Shown: positions 36,750-48,900 of the stretch, piece by piece
How positions within the stretch are numbered: the first letter of the stretch is position 1
Layout of the letters: each line of letters opens with the position of its first letter
Origin: Trichopria drosophilae
Taxonomy: Eukaryota; Arthropoda; Insecta; Hymenoptera; Diapriidae
Direction: 5' to 3'
Assembly: GCA_030407085.1 (NCBI GenBank)
Contig: CM059586.1
Location: 83,759,501 to 83,823,500, forward strand
DNA: 64,000 bases
Made by a program: the position numbers and the translations under genes
Notes under the pieces: model-generated
What the model was told of the DNA's origin: nothing
The model's database searches: none
Seen by the model: only the letters and a program-made list of their open reading frames with translations

Positions 36750-37669
36750 CACGGAAAAAAGTTAGCACAACTAGAGAAGTTGTGCCAACTACAAAAAGTA
36801 GTGAACATGCACCTTCACAATTTTCTAGTTACTATTTCAGGTTGGTTGACATTCTTTACTACATTTCCTTCTAAGAAATTTTTTACATCGAATTACGAAT
36901 GTTTATTCTTATCGATTTGCAATTTTTTATTACTTAAGTTTCGCAATTAACCTCTTATTTTATGTATAGTGAGTAAGTGTGTTTCATTAACGTTTATCAT
37001 CATTTATAATACATTGCTATACATTATGACTAATAAAATAATTATTGAAAAATATGTTCAACACATATGAGATACACTTCTAAAACCTGCATTACATTTT
37101 TAGTTCAAGCTGCATTGTTGTATTGTCGATATTACACAAAAGGACAAAAAAATTATTCCCAAGAATTTAGGAAATGAGTTATACCCGTAATTCCCCCTCT
37201 TACTATATAAACTAATCTGATCTACCGCTCTATGATTTTAATGCAAAACATTTTTGGTGAGGTTTGTAGTTAAATAAATTTAAAAAATTAAAATAAATCA
37301 TGCTTTTAGAGCAGTTATTTAATACAGTGACCAAAATTTAACTAAGCGAAAATTTTTTTATCTGATTTTTTTTTAATCGTCTCTAAATACATAATAAATC
37401 GTATTTATTATTCTATTAAAATGTTTCTCTCTTTACCATCGACGCGTGCTGAAGTCTGAACAGTTAGATGTTTCGTTCCTTACCAGAAAAATTAATTACC
37501 TTCAGCACAAAAAGTAGTCAGTAGAAAGTTTTATAAGTTTGGATAGTTAGTGTAACTATTTAAAGTTACTAGGGGCAAAAAACGTTGTTTTTTTTTATGT
37601 TTTTTTTGCATTCACTTCTTTTGTGCTTACTACTATTATATAGTTGGTAAAACTAACCATTTTTCCGTG
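36750..37669. mobile_element. 920-bp non-autonomous element, CACGGAAAAA ends
   Basis: The left end CACGGAAAAAAGTTAGCACA pairs with the right end CTAACCATTTTTCCGTG; subterminal GTAGTAAGCACAA-like words also pair. It is flanked by TA on each side (36748-36749 and 37670-37671). No transposase frame is visible. Confidence 0.65.
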
Positions 37670-38253
37670 TACAAATAAACAGCATTTCATAATAATACAT
37701 GGAAAAAAGGTTGGCTACCGCTTAGCGCTATTTTTCAATTTTGAAAATCTGGCACCGGATTCGTACACAGCAACTCCAAAAACCCATATACACCAAATAT
37801 CACATAATAATAGCTAATAGTTTTTACATGAATTTAATTGGAAACATATGCTTTTTATAGCACTATTTTGTTATTAACAATAATTGATTTTTAAAAATAT
37901 GCAATATTACAATGTTTCACGCTTATGGAAATCTTAAGAAGACTAAGAAGAAGAAATCGATAACGAGCTGCTCAATGTTAAAAAATCAAGTGCATGTGGC
38001 TAAAGGAAAGATCAAGAATGAAGCATGTAGGAGTTAACATATAAAAGCCAATAGCACGAATCCCAAATAGTAAATTTATTAATTACATATAAAACGTATT
38101 TATTCAACAAATAATGATCGCAACCGTAATTCGTTTTAAAGTCTAAATGATACAAGGTTTTTCGGGAAAAATTGTGCAATCTGTAAAGACGCTCCCTGCG
38201 AAAATGTAATTTTTATTAAATAAATTATTAACAACTCAGCCTACATTTTGTTG

Positions 38254-41200
38254 TTACTTTTTCACATTTCCGGCAGTACCGGTCGGTTGTACAGTCGGTT
38301 GAGCATTTGGCTGCGTTGGTCTGGGGTTTGTTGGATTTGGTATGGCGTTACTATCAGATACAGGCGGCGGTAATATCGTGTCTGTGAACTGAATTGTGAT
38401 TTTGGCGGTTCGCATATTCGGTGTTAGAAAATCATCCAAACTTGTCACATTACGACGACCCACACGATCAAAGGGGTAACCCATAGGCCGAGCATCTGGA
38501 TACTTTCGATCTCTTAGCCCGCAAAAGACTGCACCTACACGACATCCAGCGGGACCAGCTTGTACGATCTTTAAAACATAAAAACAATTAATTAGTGATT
38601 TTTAAAACGTTCGTTTTAATCATCAAAGAATTTATATTTACTCAAAATGTAAACTAGTTTTGCCAAAATCGACTATAATTGTAAGCATTGAGGGACTCAC
38701 TTTGTCTAAATTGTAATCGGAAATCATAACGAACAAGTCCATGTCGAAGCCAGATTTTTTGCCTTTTGGTATGAACATATGTTGTGGCCATCCACAACCG
38801 CAGTAATTAAACAGCTCAACATTATTAGGATTGTTTGTAGGTGGTTGTGCAGTTCGCACACTGTGGAATGTATTTTCTAACGGAATTGTCACCGCAGAAT
38901 CATGTGACTGTCTTTCAAATACTACTGTACCAGGATTTACTGCAGACAAAAAATGGTATTAGTATCTGAAGTGATAAAATTTTCCATTCGTAGGGTATTA
39001 TTAGATTTCAAAAGTAAGATATATGAAACTGAAAAGTTATACGCACAATTAACCGTAAACCTATCCATTTCAATCATCAAATTCTTTTGTTCAGCAAATG
39101 TGAATGGAAGACCTGCCTCGTCTACAGACGGTGCAATGAAAACTCTTACAGTGCCTTGTTTTGCTTCAGAATTTGCATTTCTGGCAATAATTGTGTATGA
39201 GAATGGTCGATTGTTTAAATGCGTAATTCTTGCTAAGATGGATCCTCGTGGTGCAAAATCTAAACCATTTGCCAGTTCAAGATCGTTTTGAGACCAGTGA
39301 GTTAGAAGAATATTAGGTTCCACACCGACAGTATTTACACGGCACTCAGATACAGTAATTCCCGGAAATGTTAACTATGGATGTTACAATACGATATAAA
39401 TAAATACATTTGTATTTTAACTATCTCTATATCAGTCTTTTTAAGTAAGCTTGATTACCTGATTGACTGTATAAGGACTAAGAGCATCTTTATGGGCCAT
39501 GAATATTTCGTTAACATTTGTATGCCATCTATAGAAAATGGGGTCTCTCATAGCAGTTGTCGTATCACCCATTACTCCGAAAAATTCCTAAAATATCGTA
39601 CAAAAATTGAATAAAGTAACTAACGTTCCTAAAAAGAATATCCCAAAGGATATGGTCGTACCAAGTATCTATTGTCTGGATCATGGCAAAAAGCTGCGAG
39701 TATATGTCCGCTGTTGTGGTAATCCCCATAATAATTGTGATTTGGGCTGATTGACGTTGCTTCTACCATGTTGCCCAAGACGTCTATGCCAGTATCATCA
39801 GTAAGGGGTACTGCTGTGCCATCTGGCATTCGGACCATTTTTGAGTGAATTGCATCCATAAGACGATCCTTCCATCTTTTAAGATCCCCTTTGTCGAGTT
39901 TTAACTGATCAGATGCTCTATTGAGGTTGTGAAGGTGTGCCATGGCCGGACGACCTGGCCAAATTCTGCTGGCTATGGTGGAATCCAGTTTCGGGAAATA
40001 ACCTTCTGGAATGGGCTCATCAAGATCCAGTTTTGTGACTCGACTCAGTTGATTACAAAGACGTTCAGCATTGTATCTACGATTTTCCACATAAAATAAA
40101 ATAACAATTATTTTTTGTTCGAAATGTTTGTTTATTATTAATGCAATGACATGCGTACCTAGCCAACATTTGCTGATGCATATAATAAAAGAGTTCTCCT
40201 CGCCTATCTTTTCTAACCACTGTTTCAGGACCATTGAATGGATAAACAAGATGCCAGTGCCAGTGATGAAGGTTAATACCGATGTCTTCTCTCCAGTAGG
40301 CAACGCGATGTTCCGGATCGTGATCAGTAGCAGTAAAGTTCATGGGAATTTCAATAGGTCGCTGGGAGTTTGAATGAATTTAAAAACATTATTAAGTAAA
40401 ATTAGTGAAATGTACTTATTAAAATGAGTGATTACGCAGATTGTGTGAACGTACTCGTTGTCCAGCTGGAAGAGCATTGGCTTCTTCCACAGCTAAGGAG
40501 AATGCTGAGCTGTCCAAAAATTTTCCTGGGAAAGTCTCAACGAGATATGGTATCTGCAGATGTTTTGTGTCAGGACGATGAATAATAGCAATGGAAAGGG
40601 CATAAACAAACATATCTGGATTCAATCGATCTCGGCAATACACTCCCAATGATAAAAGGTCGGCAGGTGATCTCATACCTTAAACATTTGTACTGTTCTT
40701 TTACAATAATTTTGAATATTCTCTGGTCCATGTTAACTTTTATTTTTAATGGTTAAATTTAACTGGCCAGAATCTTATTGTTTTAAAATACTATAAATGG
40801 CGTTTACCTAGAAAAAGTGTTATTAAATGACCCGCTGCTTGTCTGTGTTTTTTGATGAACAAGGAGAAAGGCTCGCGTCGACGTACTTCCATAGCTGGTT
40901 TCAAATTTGGAATGTTGATAGGTTTTATGGCCACTGAGTTAATCGGAATTTCGACTGCTCTGGTACTGATCGACATGGCTACTGATTGATATTTTTCTGG
41001 CTGCGTGTTACATATATTAGAATTATATTACTTAATTGCCATGTTTACGTTGAATTTATTTTAAACAAATAATCATCTTTTCATCAAAGTTATATGAATT
41101 CTGATTTAATTATTGATGGTGATTATATAAAAAGAAAATAATCTAAGATTCCACGAATGGTATTTGAAATGTAATATAAAATGTTCACATTTTAATCAAT

Positions 41201-41517
41201 CTAGATTAACATACTCTTTTAATTTAATGTTTCTTATCAAGAATAAATAATTTTCATAACAATTAGAAGATTTATAGGTAGACAAAATAATATAAGTATA
41301 TTTAACCAAAACTTTTTTCACTAGGAAAAACATCTAAAATCACTTTCATTAGTCATTCGTTTGTCACGTGAAAGATCATCTTCAAACACTAATACACTAA
41401 AGCACATCTAACCAGGTATGAAGCTGGTACGTCGAATTCAAATTTTCTGCCATTGCTCGGAATGCAAAGAGGCTCCGCTGGTCGATCAAAAAGAGCCAAA
41501 ATTTCTTCGTCTGCCAT
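38254..41517 (-). CDS. PPO: PPO-c: prophenoloxidase with extended low-complexity tail
   Basis: The spliced product is 716 aa, the longest of the five. Exons in transcript order: 41413-41517, 40808-41000, 40455-40678, 40159-40361, 39662-40076, 39459-39587, 39047-39374, 38701-38939, 38254-38568. Copper A is H207, H211 ([10 protein letters not shown]), H236; copper B is H362, H366 (YHNSGH), H402 (RDPIFYRWH). Exon 5 is one codon shorter than in sisters. At the activation site R49 is followed by Ala (STRAVEI). The signature CGCGWPQHM is intact. After the conserved [18 protein letters not shown] block the C-terminus runs into a Pro/Asn/Thr/Gln-rich tail of about 40 residues not seen in the others. 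It groups with d and e (ELANGLDFAPRG). Compact introns; AATAAA on the - strand at 38212-38217. Confidence 0.95.
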
Positions 41518-41640
41518 TTTGATTTTGTACGAAATCCCTAATGAACTCTTTTAGAAAATGTGTAACGCGCTAATGAACGAGTTAGACTTGTGCTTTAAAT
41601 TTATAGTAAACGTTCGTACAGGATTTTGTGGCTTTGGACA
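41518..41640 (-). promoter_or_regulatory. PPO-c putative promoter region
   Basis: TATAAA on the - strand at about 41600-41605, roughly 85 bases before the ATG, with the shared upstream motif CAGGATTTTGTGGCTTTGG (+ strand) at 41619-41637, 14-20 bases beyond it. Confidence 0.45.
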
Positions 41641-42464
41641 TTTTACATTCTAATCAAAATATGGGCTTGCCACCACCAATTAAGATTAAAGATAACCAAA
41701 TTTTAGCATGTGTTACGTAATCACAGTGAAAGCAGATAAGTTGAAGGATTTTGTTTATCCTACTACTTTTCGCACAGGAATTATTTTTGTTATGTGCATA
41801 CAATTTATAATTTAAATATTACAGAAAATATAATAAATTATTTAATGGAAGTGAAAGATATTAAAGATAGTTTAATAATATTATATTGATAGTCTAATAA
41901 TTTAGTTATAAATAGCACTGTTGTTTATAATAAATAGTTATCAACGCTTTGAATAACAGTTTTAAGTGTTTAGATCTTTTTCGCTAAAAATTACAGTTAC
42001 TTTGGGTTTAATTGAAATGTTTAAGCCAGTCATTGTTTATACTAAACCGTGTAGAGGCACTTTTTTCAGTTACTAATTTTATTCTTAAAATGCCAGAATT
42101 TTGCTACCAGCATTCAAATACATTTTTCAAATCGCAACAATGTACATGATTTTTCTTCTATCGACTGCAGTTCTAAACATCTTGTAAGAATGTTTTTCCT
42201 TATCCCAGAGAACCGGAAAAGCTAAAAGAAGACCCAAAGCAGACGTAATATAGCGATACATTTTTGCTCATTATGAAAATTCATTGAATTCCCTAGAGAT
42301 TTGTTACATCCATGGGTTATTTTTTATGTCCAAAATTATAACCGCGTAATTTTTGTTTACAGTGAAATTGTGTAGCATTAATTCGAGTTGGTAAAGATTT
42401 GCTGTTTAAAAGCCCGAAAAGTGTTCCTTGTATAATTTTACTCTTGATAGAACGAGGACAAATA

Positions 42465-42661
42465 GGGCCGGGGTACAAAGTTCCGAAAATCAGAACCCCG
42501 AAAGGCTAAAATTTTGATACGGCGTGAGTACAAGGTATTTTAATTTGCTTTCTTTTTGCCAAATTTTCAAAGACAAAGTACAGAAAATCCCGGTGGAGCC
42601 ATGTTATATCGAAATTTTGGCCTTCGGTGTGTTGATTTTCGGCACTTTGTTCTCCGGCCAC
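42465..42661. mobile_element. About 200-bp inverted-repeat element
   Basis: Arms of about 50 bases pair almost throughout: GGGCCGGGGTACAAAGTTCC then GAAAATCAG... on the left and ...TGATTTTC then GGCACTTTGTTCTCCGGCC on the right. The long arms and short middle give a hairpin. Confidence 0.65.
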
Positions 42662-43002
42662 AAATAGTTGACTGAAAAATGTCCATTTTAAGATCTATAA
42701 ACCCAAATGTTGATATTGTAATAAAATAAGTATAATGAAATATTGTAAGATGAGCATTGGAATGTTTTGTTTGAAACAAAAACAATAATCGAAGAAATTA
42801 AGGTATGTTTTTTCTTGGGATTTCATGCATTAATTTGAGTTAAATAATTAACTCAGCTGTTAGGGTCACTCATGCTACGCTAATCGATTGTTTCCTATAG
42901 TCTCCTCCAACGTTGCAAACTTCAACATCATCTGAAAAAGTATCGTTAAAATAATCAGAAATCTAATTATTTTAACCGAAAATGATAATTAAATAGTTCT
43001 TA

Positions 43003-43265
43003 CAGTCTAGCCCCTATAACGAATGTTCCCTTTTGCAAATATGCTAACGTTTCCGTTAACGAATAATGTTCCTTTCGCCGGTATTCCCATTTCAAACCCC
43101 TTTAGATGTTTTGAGGATACTGGACATGCACGTCGGCAGAACGCAGGTTCCTGCGAAGGAGAAAAATTTCGAGGAGAGGAGGAGTAAATATTTCCTCCTG
43201 AAATATTCGTTACTGGACATTTAAATGCATCATCTCGTCCGTATTCATTAACGGGGATTTGATTG
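43003..43265. mobile_element. pogo/Tigger-like MITE 4 (263 bp)
   Basis: The left end CAGTCTAGCCCCTATAACGA and right end ATTAACGGGGATTTGATTG are imperfect complements, flanked by TA at 43001-43002 and 43266-43267. Size and GC-rich interior resemble the 273-bp element at 4858. Confidence 0.6.
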
Positions 43266-43276
43266 TACTTTTTTTT

Positions 43277-44022
43277 TCTAGTTAAAATAACTAGACATTC
43301 TAATTGCCATCTTTCTGATAATTTCAGTACTTTTTTTTTATAAGTATTACAAGAATGTCCAATAATTATAACTAGAATATGTAACCAGACATTCTCATTG
43401 TACCAGATTTCTGGTAATTGCAGCAGTTTTTTCTGGTAAACCTTATCAAAATTTCTGCTAATGATAACAACAATATTTTTCAAGAATGTTAGTTATCTTC
43501 ACGTTGACAACCCTGATCCTCATCCTATATTGTGGTTAAATCAATCGTGAACCTTTTTGATTATTTGGTTATTAGTTTTATTTTAAAATGAAACCTATAC
43601 TTAATTTAAGTTCACGTAATATTCAGATCCTACTACATGACATATGCGAAAAAGTACCAATGCCGGACGTATGGATAAACGTTTGCAAAGGTATACTAAG
43701 TTTTATGCTATACCAATAGTTCACTGCAGGACTTCTTATGTCCAAATCCATTTCTAACACGGGCGCTGTGTTAAGGAGTTGTATCACTACTGCGCCTAGT
43801 GGCGTGATGGCGAATTTCACTGCATCATGCAGAAGAGAGAAAGATGGGCGTGCAGATAGATTAGTTATTTTAATCAGATTGTCTAATTAACATAACCAGG
43901 TAATGTACTTACAGAAATAATGCACGCATAATTCTGGTTATATTTTTTGGTTATATTAACCAGAAAATTCGATTGAAATAACTAGAACTTAAACAACGGT
44001 TCCTGGTACTTTTAACCAGAAC
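43277..44022. mobile_element. About 750-bp element with repeated CTGGTTA motifs
   Basis: The left end TTCTAGTTAAAATAACTAGA resembles the complement of the right end (CTGGTACTTTTAACCAGAAC). Many CTGGTTA/TAACCAG or CTGGTAA units lie near both ends (for example about 43373, 43404, 43430, 43895, 43932, 43949), typical of subterminal transposase-binding repeats. It directly abuts the neighbouring MITE. Confidence 0.5.
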
Positions 44023-44239
44023 TTTTTAAAAGCTTTTGGACTTTATTGGTCCTAGACTTCTTTTTAATATTGAAATGTATCATCTGCTATTATGATAAGG
44101 ATATGTACTTTGCCGATTCTTAATTAGCTATTATTTGCAACGAGTAGTGAGTATCTCGACGTATATAGTATTTATTGTTGTTGTTCACCATGCTTCTTCA
44201 AAAGCTTAACTTTTTAGCTGCGGGGGTGATCGACATTCA

Positions 44240-44396
44240 CACGGAAAGACGAAAACATGACTGTGTCAAGTCTGACAGTATTCTTTTCTGTCTCAACGCG
44301 ACCAGCTGATGCTAAACCACGACTTTTTTACATTCATCGCGAAAATAGCAGAGAGTACTGTCAGATTCGACTTAGTCGTGTTTTTATCTGTCCGTG
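44240..44396. mobile_element. 157-bp MITE with 41-bp CACGGA inverted repeats
   Basis: The left arm CACGGAAAGACGAAAACATG then ACTGTGTCAAGTCTGACAGTA matches the complement of the right arm with about ten differences. The ends are shared with the foldback, nested and 920-bp elements. Confidence 0.7.
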
Positions 44397-45955
44397 CGCT
44401 CAAGAAGCACGAAATATTTAATGTTTTTAGGAAAAATGTATTATAAATGCGGAAAAGATAGTTTAGAAATTCCTCGAACTATTGATTAACTTGAAAATCG
44501 GTATTTCAAGGCAAAATTCGTTTGGCATAGAAGTGAAGATTTTAGAGTATTTTGCTACGTAATTTGATGGACTGAATACGCCAAAAATATACTGAAAAAT
44601 TCACTGAGGTATCCTTCACCTTGACAGTGAAGGTCCCATTTCATTCTTTACATTTTTAAAAACAGTGAAAAAAACTCGTCTTTAATCATCTTTGTATTCA
44701 GCTTATCAAGCTGTTTACAAAAATCTTCCGAAAACTCGGCTTGTATTAGAAATTAAATTTTGACCTTGAAAACTTTCAAGTTTCAACGGTGTCTGTTGAA
44801 ATTATTTTTACTATTTTTTGCATATTCAGTGCATCAAACTACATTCGAGAACCTTGTAAAAACTTACCTTGCAGCTTATATTATAAATCAAATTCAAACT
44901 TGAAATGGCGATTTTCAAGGTTAAGGGTGTCTGCAGCAAATAGTTTACTATGTATTTACTATGTATAATTATATTCAGCGTATCTAATAGTATAAAAGTT
45001 TTCAAATTTGTTAGACTGCACTTACTATGTATTACCTGAATTCGTAAGTTTGGTCGAGTTTATTGTATTCACTCGTACTGCGAATTACTACTGAACAAAA
45101 GTGCCACACCGATAGAATGGTATTGTTCTGAGCATCATAAGTATAGTCGAGATATAACTAACTGATCCTCATAACTATACTGTTCTTTCATTGTACTCTT
45201 GTAGATATTTATGGTCCCCTTGGAACCGGTCGATTATATCACAACGAAACTGTTCCGTTCCTTTATAATGGACTTGTCATATATTTAATGAAATGGAATT
45301 TTTTTAATTTTCAGAACTGTTTCTACACTGGTTTCATATTTCTATCTATATTTAGTCATGTGGAATTAAATAATAATCCCTGATTAGGCGTGGGTATGGA
45401 TCTTTTTTCTTTTCTACCTTATCTAAATAAATTCTATGACATCTACAATATTGTACATACTTTTTACCACGTTTGCTAAGAACTTTTAAACACGTGTCGA
45501 TTAACTAACTACTTTTATTCTTGAAAGATGAAGGTGTTTATTTCTCATTAATATTCGCTGAAATTTACATAACTTTCTCGTATACATTAAGACATTATGT
45601 TTCCTATTTTTAGTTCCCTAAAAATGACGATCATTTTAAATAGAATACGTATGTGACCGGTTGCTCTAAAAATGCTCCAATTCTTATAAGGGCTACCTGT
45701 TGTACACAATAATCTATGTAACAATGAATTCAATTTGTTATTAATAATAATATTGCATAAATTACGGCTAACACATTTTTCGCTTTACATGTAGATGAAC
45801 AATTTAGTCGATCTAAGTATATTTCACATCAAATCTTCATCCTTCGGCATATTTTGGAAAAATAACTAATCACAATGACTACATCAGCAAAAATTATAAC
45901 TTTTTAACGATAGTCTTGATTTGTAGCTCACATTTTTCTGATGTATTGCAATAAT

Positions 45956-48900
45956 CTATTGCTTTTTAGGTGGGGCAGCCTTGGCATCTGCAGGGGTGTT
46001 CGGAACAACTACATCTGAAAACCTAATGGAAACCTGAGTGGTCTTCATATTTGGTGTCAAGAATTGCGATAAGGTCATGACGTTAGGTCGGGAAACGCGG
46101 TCGAAGGGGAAACCCATAGGACGAGCATCTGGATACTTGCGATCTCTCAAACCGCAGAAGATAATTCCAGTTCGACAACCTTCTGGGCCGGCTTGCTCAA
46201 CCTTTAACAATTTTATTCGTAATTAAATTCATATATAAGATAGCGAAACGTAAACTAACAACAGGTAAATGTTTGGCTAGTTTAAAAATCAATGGGGAAA
46301 ACTGTACCTTGTCTAATTCGTAGTCGGTTATCATTACAAAAAATTCCACATCGTAACCTGCTTTTCTACCTCTTGGTATTAACAAGTACTGCGGCCATCC
46401 ACAACCACACCAATTAAATTCAGTGGCAGCTAGGGCGTCGGTTGCAGGTGGTGGAGCCGTTAATGCACTGCGGAATGTATTCTCAAGCGGAATAGACATC
46501 GCAGAATCTACAGATCGTCTTTCAATTGTCGTTACTCCAGGTTTCACTGAAACAGTCATTGGAAAAACATCAGATCCTTACTCAAAAACGAAATGAAACA
46601 ATTCGCTTAGATGCGGAGCAAGGGTATAGTGGTGAGAGCTTCTAAAGGGCAAACTATTTACATGTTTCGACGATTTATAATACATAGCTTAATCTAAAAT
46701 TAATTTTGCTAATAATGTTCCCCAAATTCGAATATACTTACAAGCCACAGTAAATCTATCCATTTCGATCATCAGTAATCTTTGTTCAGCGTAATTGAAT
46801 GGAACACCAGCTTCGTCATGTACAGGTGCCATGAATATCCTAACGGTACCTTGTTTTACCTGAGCGTTTGCATTTCTTACTTGAATATTATATGAAAAAT
46901 CTCTATTATTAAGATGAGTAACCCTAGCTAAAATTGGTCCTCGAGGTGCGAAGTCTAAACCGTTTGCCAACTCGATGTCATCCTGCGACCAGTGGGTCAT
47001 TAAAACATTTGGTTCTGTTATTCCTTGCGTGTTTATACGACAATCCGAAACCGTTATTCCTGGGAATGTTAACTGTCAAAATTATATTAAATTTATTTAT
47101 AAAATGTATAATTTTTTAGCACAAGAACAATTTATGGACATTAAACGTGTGGAGGTTATTACCTGCTGGACAGTGTAACCAGGAAGGGAATTTTTATATT
47201 GTGCGAAGATGTCATCCACATAAGCATGCCATCTGTAGAAAATTGGATCCCTCATTGCAGTAGACGTATCTCCCATGACGCCGAATGATTCCTTAATGAG
47301 TAGTGGAAAGATCCAATGCATTATTTCCAATTACAATACGATTGTAATAAGAAAATGAGATATTTAATGAATAGTTAGTTATGGACAATAGTTTCCAATA
47401 ATAAACTGAGATCTCACCAAGTAACGATTATCAGGATCATGGCAGAATGCAATCAGGGAATGACCATCATTATGCATATTGCCGTAGAATGTTGCATTTG
47501 GTGTAATTGAACTTGATTCAACGAGATTTCCCAAAACGTCTATACCAGTTTCCTCGGTAAGTGGCATTGTTGACCCGTTGGGTAACCGGACGGATTTTTG
47601 ATGGATCGCTTCCATGATGCGATCTCTGGCACGATCCATGTCTGCAAGATCACGTTGTATATCGTCGCCACTTCTGTTAACGTCCTGTAGATAACTCATC
47701 GCTGGACGACCTGGCCATACTCTACTGGCTACTAGTGGATCCAATTTCGGGAAATACGCTTCAGGCATCGGATCTCGAAGTTCGTTTAGCCTCTTAACTC
47801 GTGCTAATTTGTTACATAATCGTTCGATATTGTACCTGAATAATGAGAATTCAACTGTTATTTCTTCATTATATTTGATAAGAGTTGTTAACTGAAGATT
47901 GACTTGAAAATATAAACGTCTTTGCAATCTTTACTTTAATTTAAAGTATCCCGCGATACAGGCAACTACGGTACCGTTTGTGCAGTAAAAATTAGCTTTA
48001 TTTTGATCACCGTAGTTCTTTTTTTGGCAAACTGTGCCATCGAATCCAGTGTCTCTTTTGCTGATCCTGTAAGATCTGTAGAAAACTCATCAACTGATCC
48101 TTTATAATAACGTAAAGTTCTAATATAAATTTTTTTTTATGAGAAATGCACAAATGTTGCAGATTATATAGATTGCAGAGAGACAATAATGGTGCATTTC
48201 GTTTATGGATACCTGGCTACTAATTGATGGTGCATAAAATAGAAAAGTTCCCCTCGTCGATCTTTTCTAACCACCGATTCAGGACCACTCATCGGATAAA
48301 CCAAATGCCAATGCCAATGATGAAGATTGAGACCAACATCTTCTCTCCAGTATGCAACACGATGCTCCGGGTCGTGGTCAGTCGCAGTAAAGTTTAGAGG
48401 AATGACAATAGGTCGCTAAATTCATAATTTTGTATTAAGGATCATGGATAAATAATTTACTAAATTCTTTGTTGTATTAGTTATTTCTTTAAGAAAAATG
48501 ATTTTAGAACATTGTGAAAAGCTGAAAATATCAAGTGATGTAGGTGTTATGCTCTATGGCAAAAATTATTGTTAATAAATTCAGGAAAACTGAACGTTGC
48601 TGAAGAAAGTGTGAGAAATATGTTAATTCCGTGAATTTTTCATTATCAGTTCTCGAATGATTACCATTTTTCAACGACGAAGAAAGATTTCTGTTCTTTG
48701 TAATTCTATTCCCTTTTGACGTTTGTAGAGATACTTGTTTCACTAATTTTCGGCTCTATTATCAGTAGATTCAGAAAAACCATTTCTTAAGTATTGGAAA
48801 TTGTGTTTGTAGAATTTGGCATCAAAATAAAAAAAAATACATTTTCAAGTCACTACTGTCAAAAATCTTCGAAACTTTTTACACTTTTTTGTTAAGGAAT

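Larger units (their letters stand above)
29071..38253. other. Intergenic region between PPO-b and PPO-c (9.2 kb), repeat-rich
   Basis: No gene is supported. Recognised contents: a triple GGGTCTGG micro-repeat near 30829-30855, a TATATGATCATATATA-type palindromic AT tract at about 31910-32050, the TTCGTG simple repeat, the second copy of the 19.2-kb dispersed repeat, the foldback element at 34649-35778 and the CACGGA-ended element at 36750-37669. Conserved small words such as ATATTGGATCCGC near 33564 match the 62-kb tandem repeat. Confidence 0.5.
41641..45955. other. Intergenic region between PPO-c and PPO-d (4.3 kb)
   Basis: No gene is supported. It contains four inverted-repeat elements listed separately (42465-42661, 43003-43265, 43277-44022, 44240-44396). 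The remainder is unremarkable AT-rich DNA. Confidence 0.5.
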
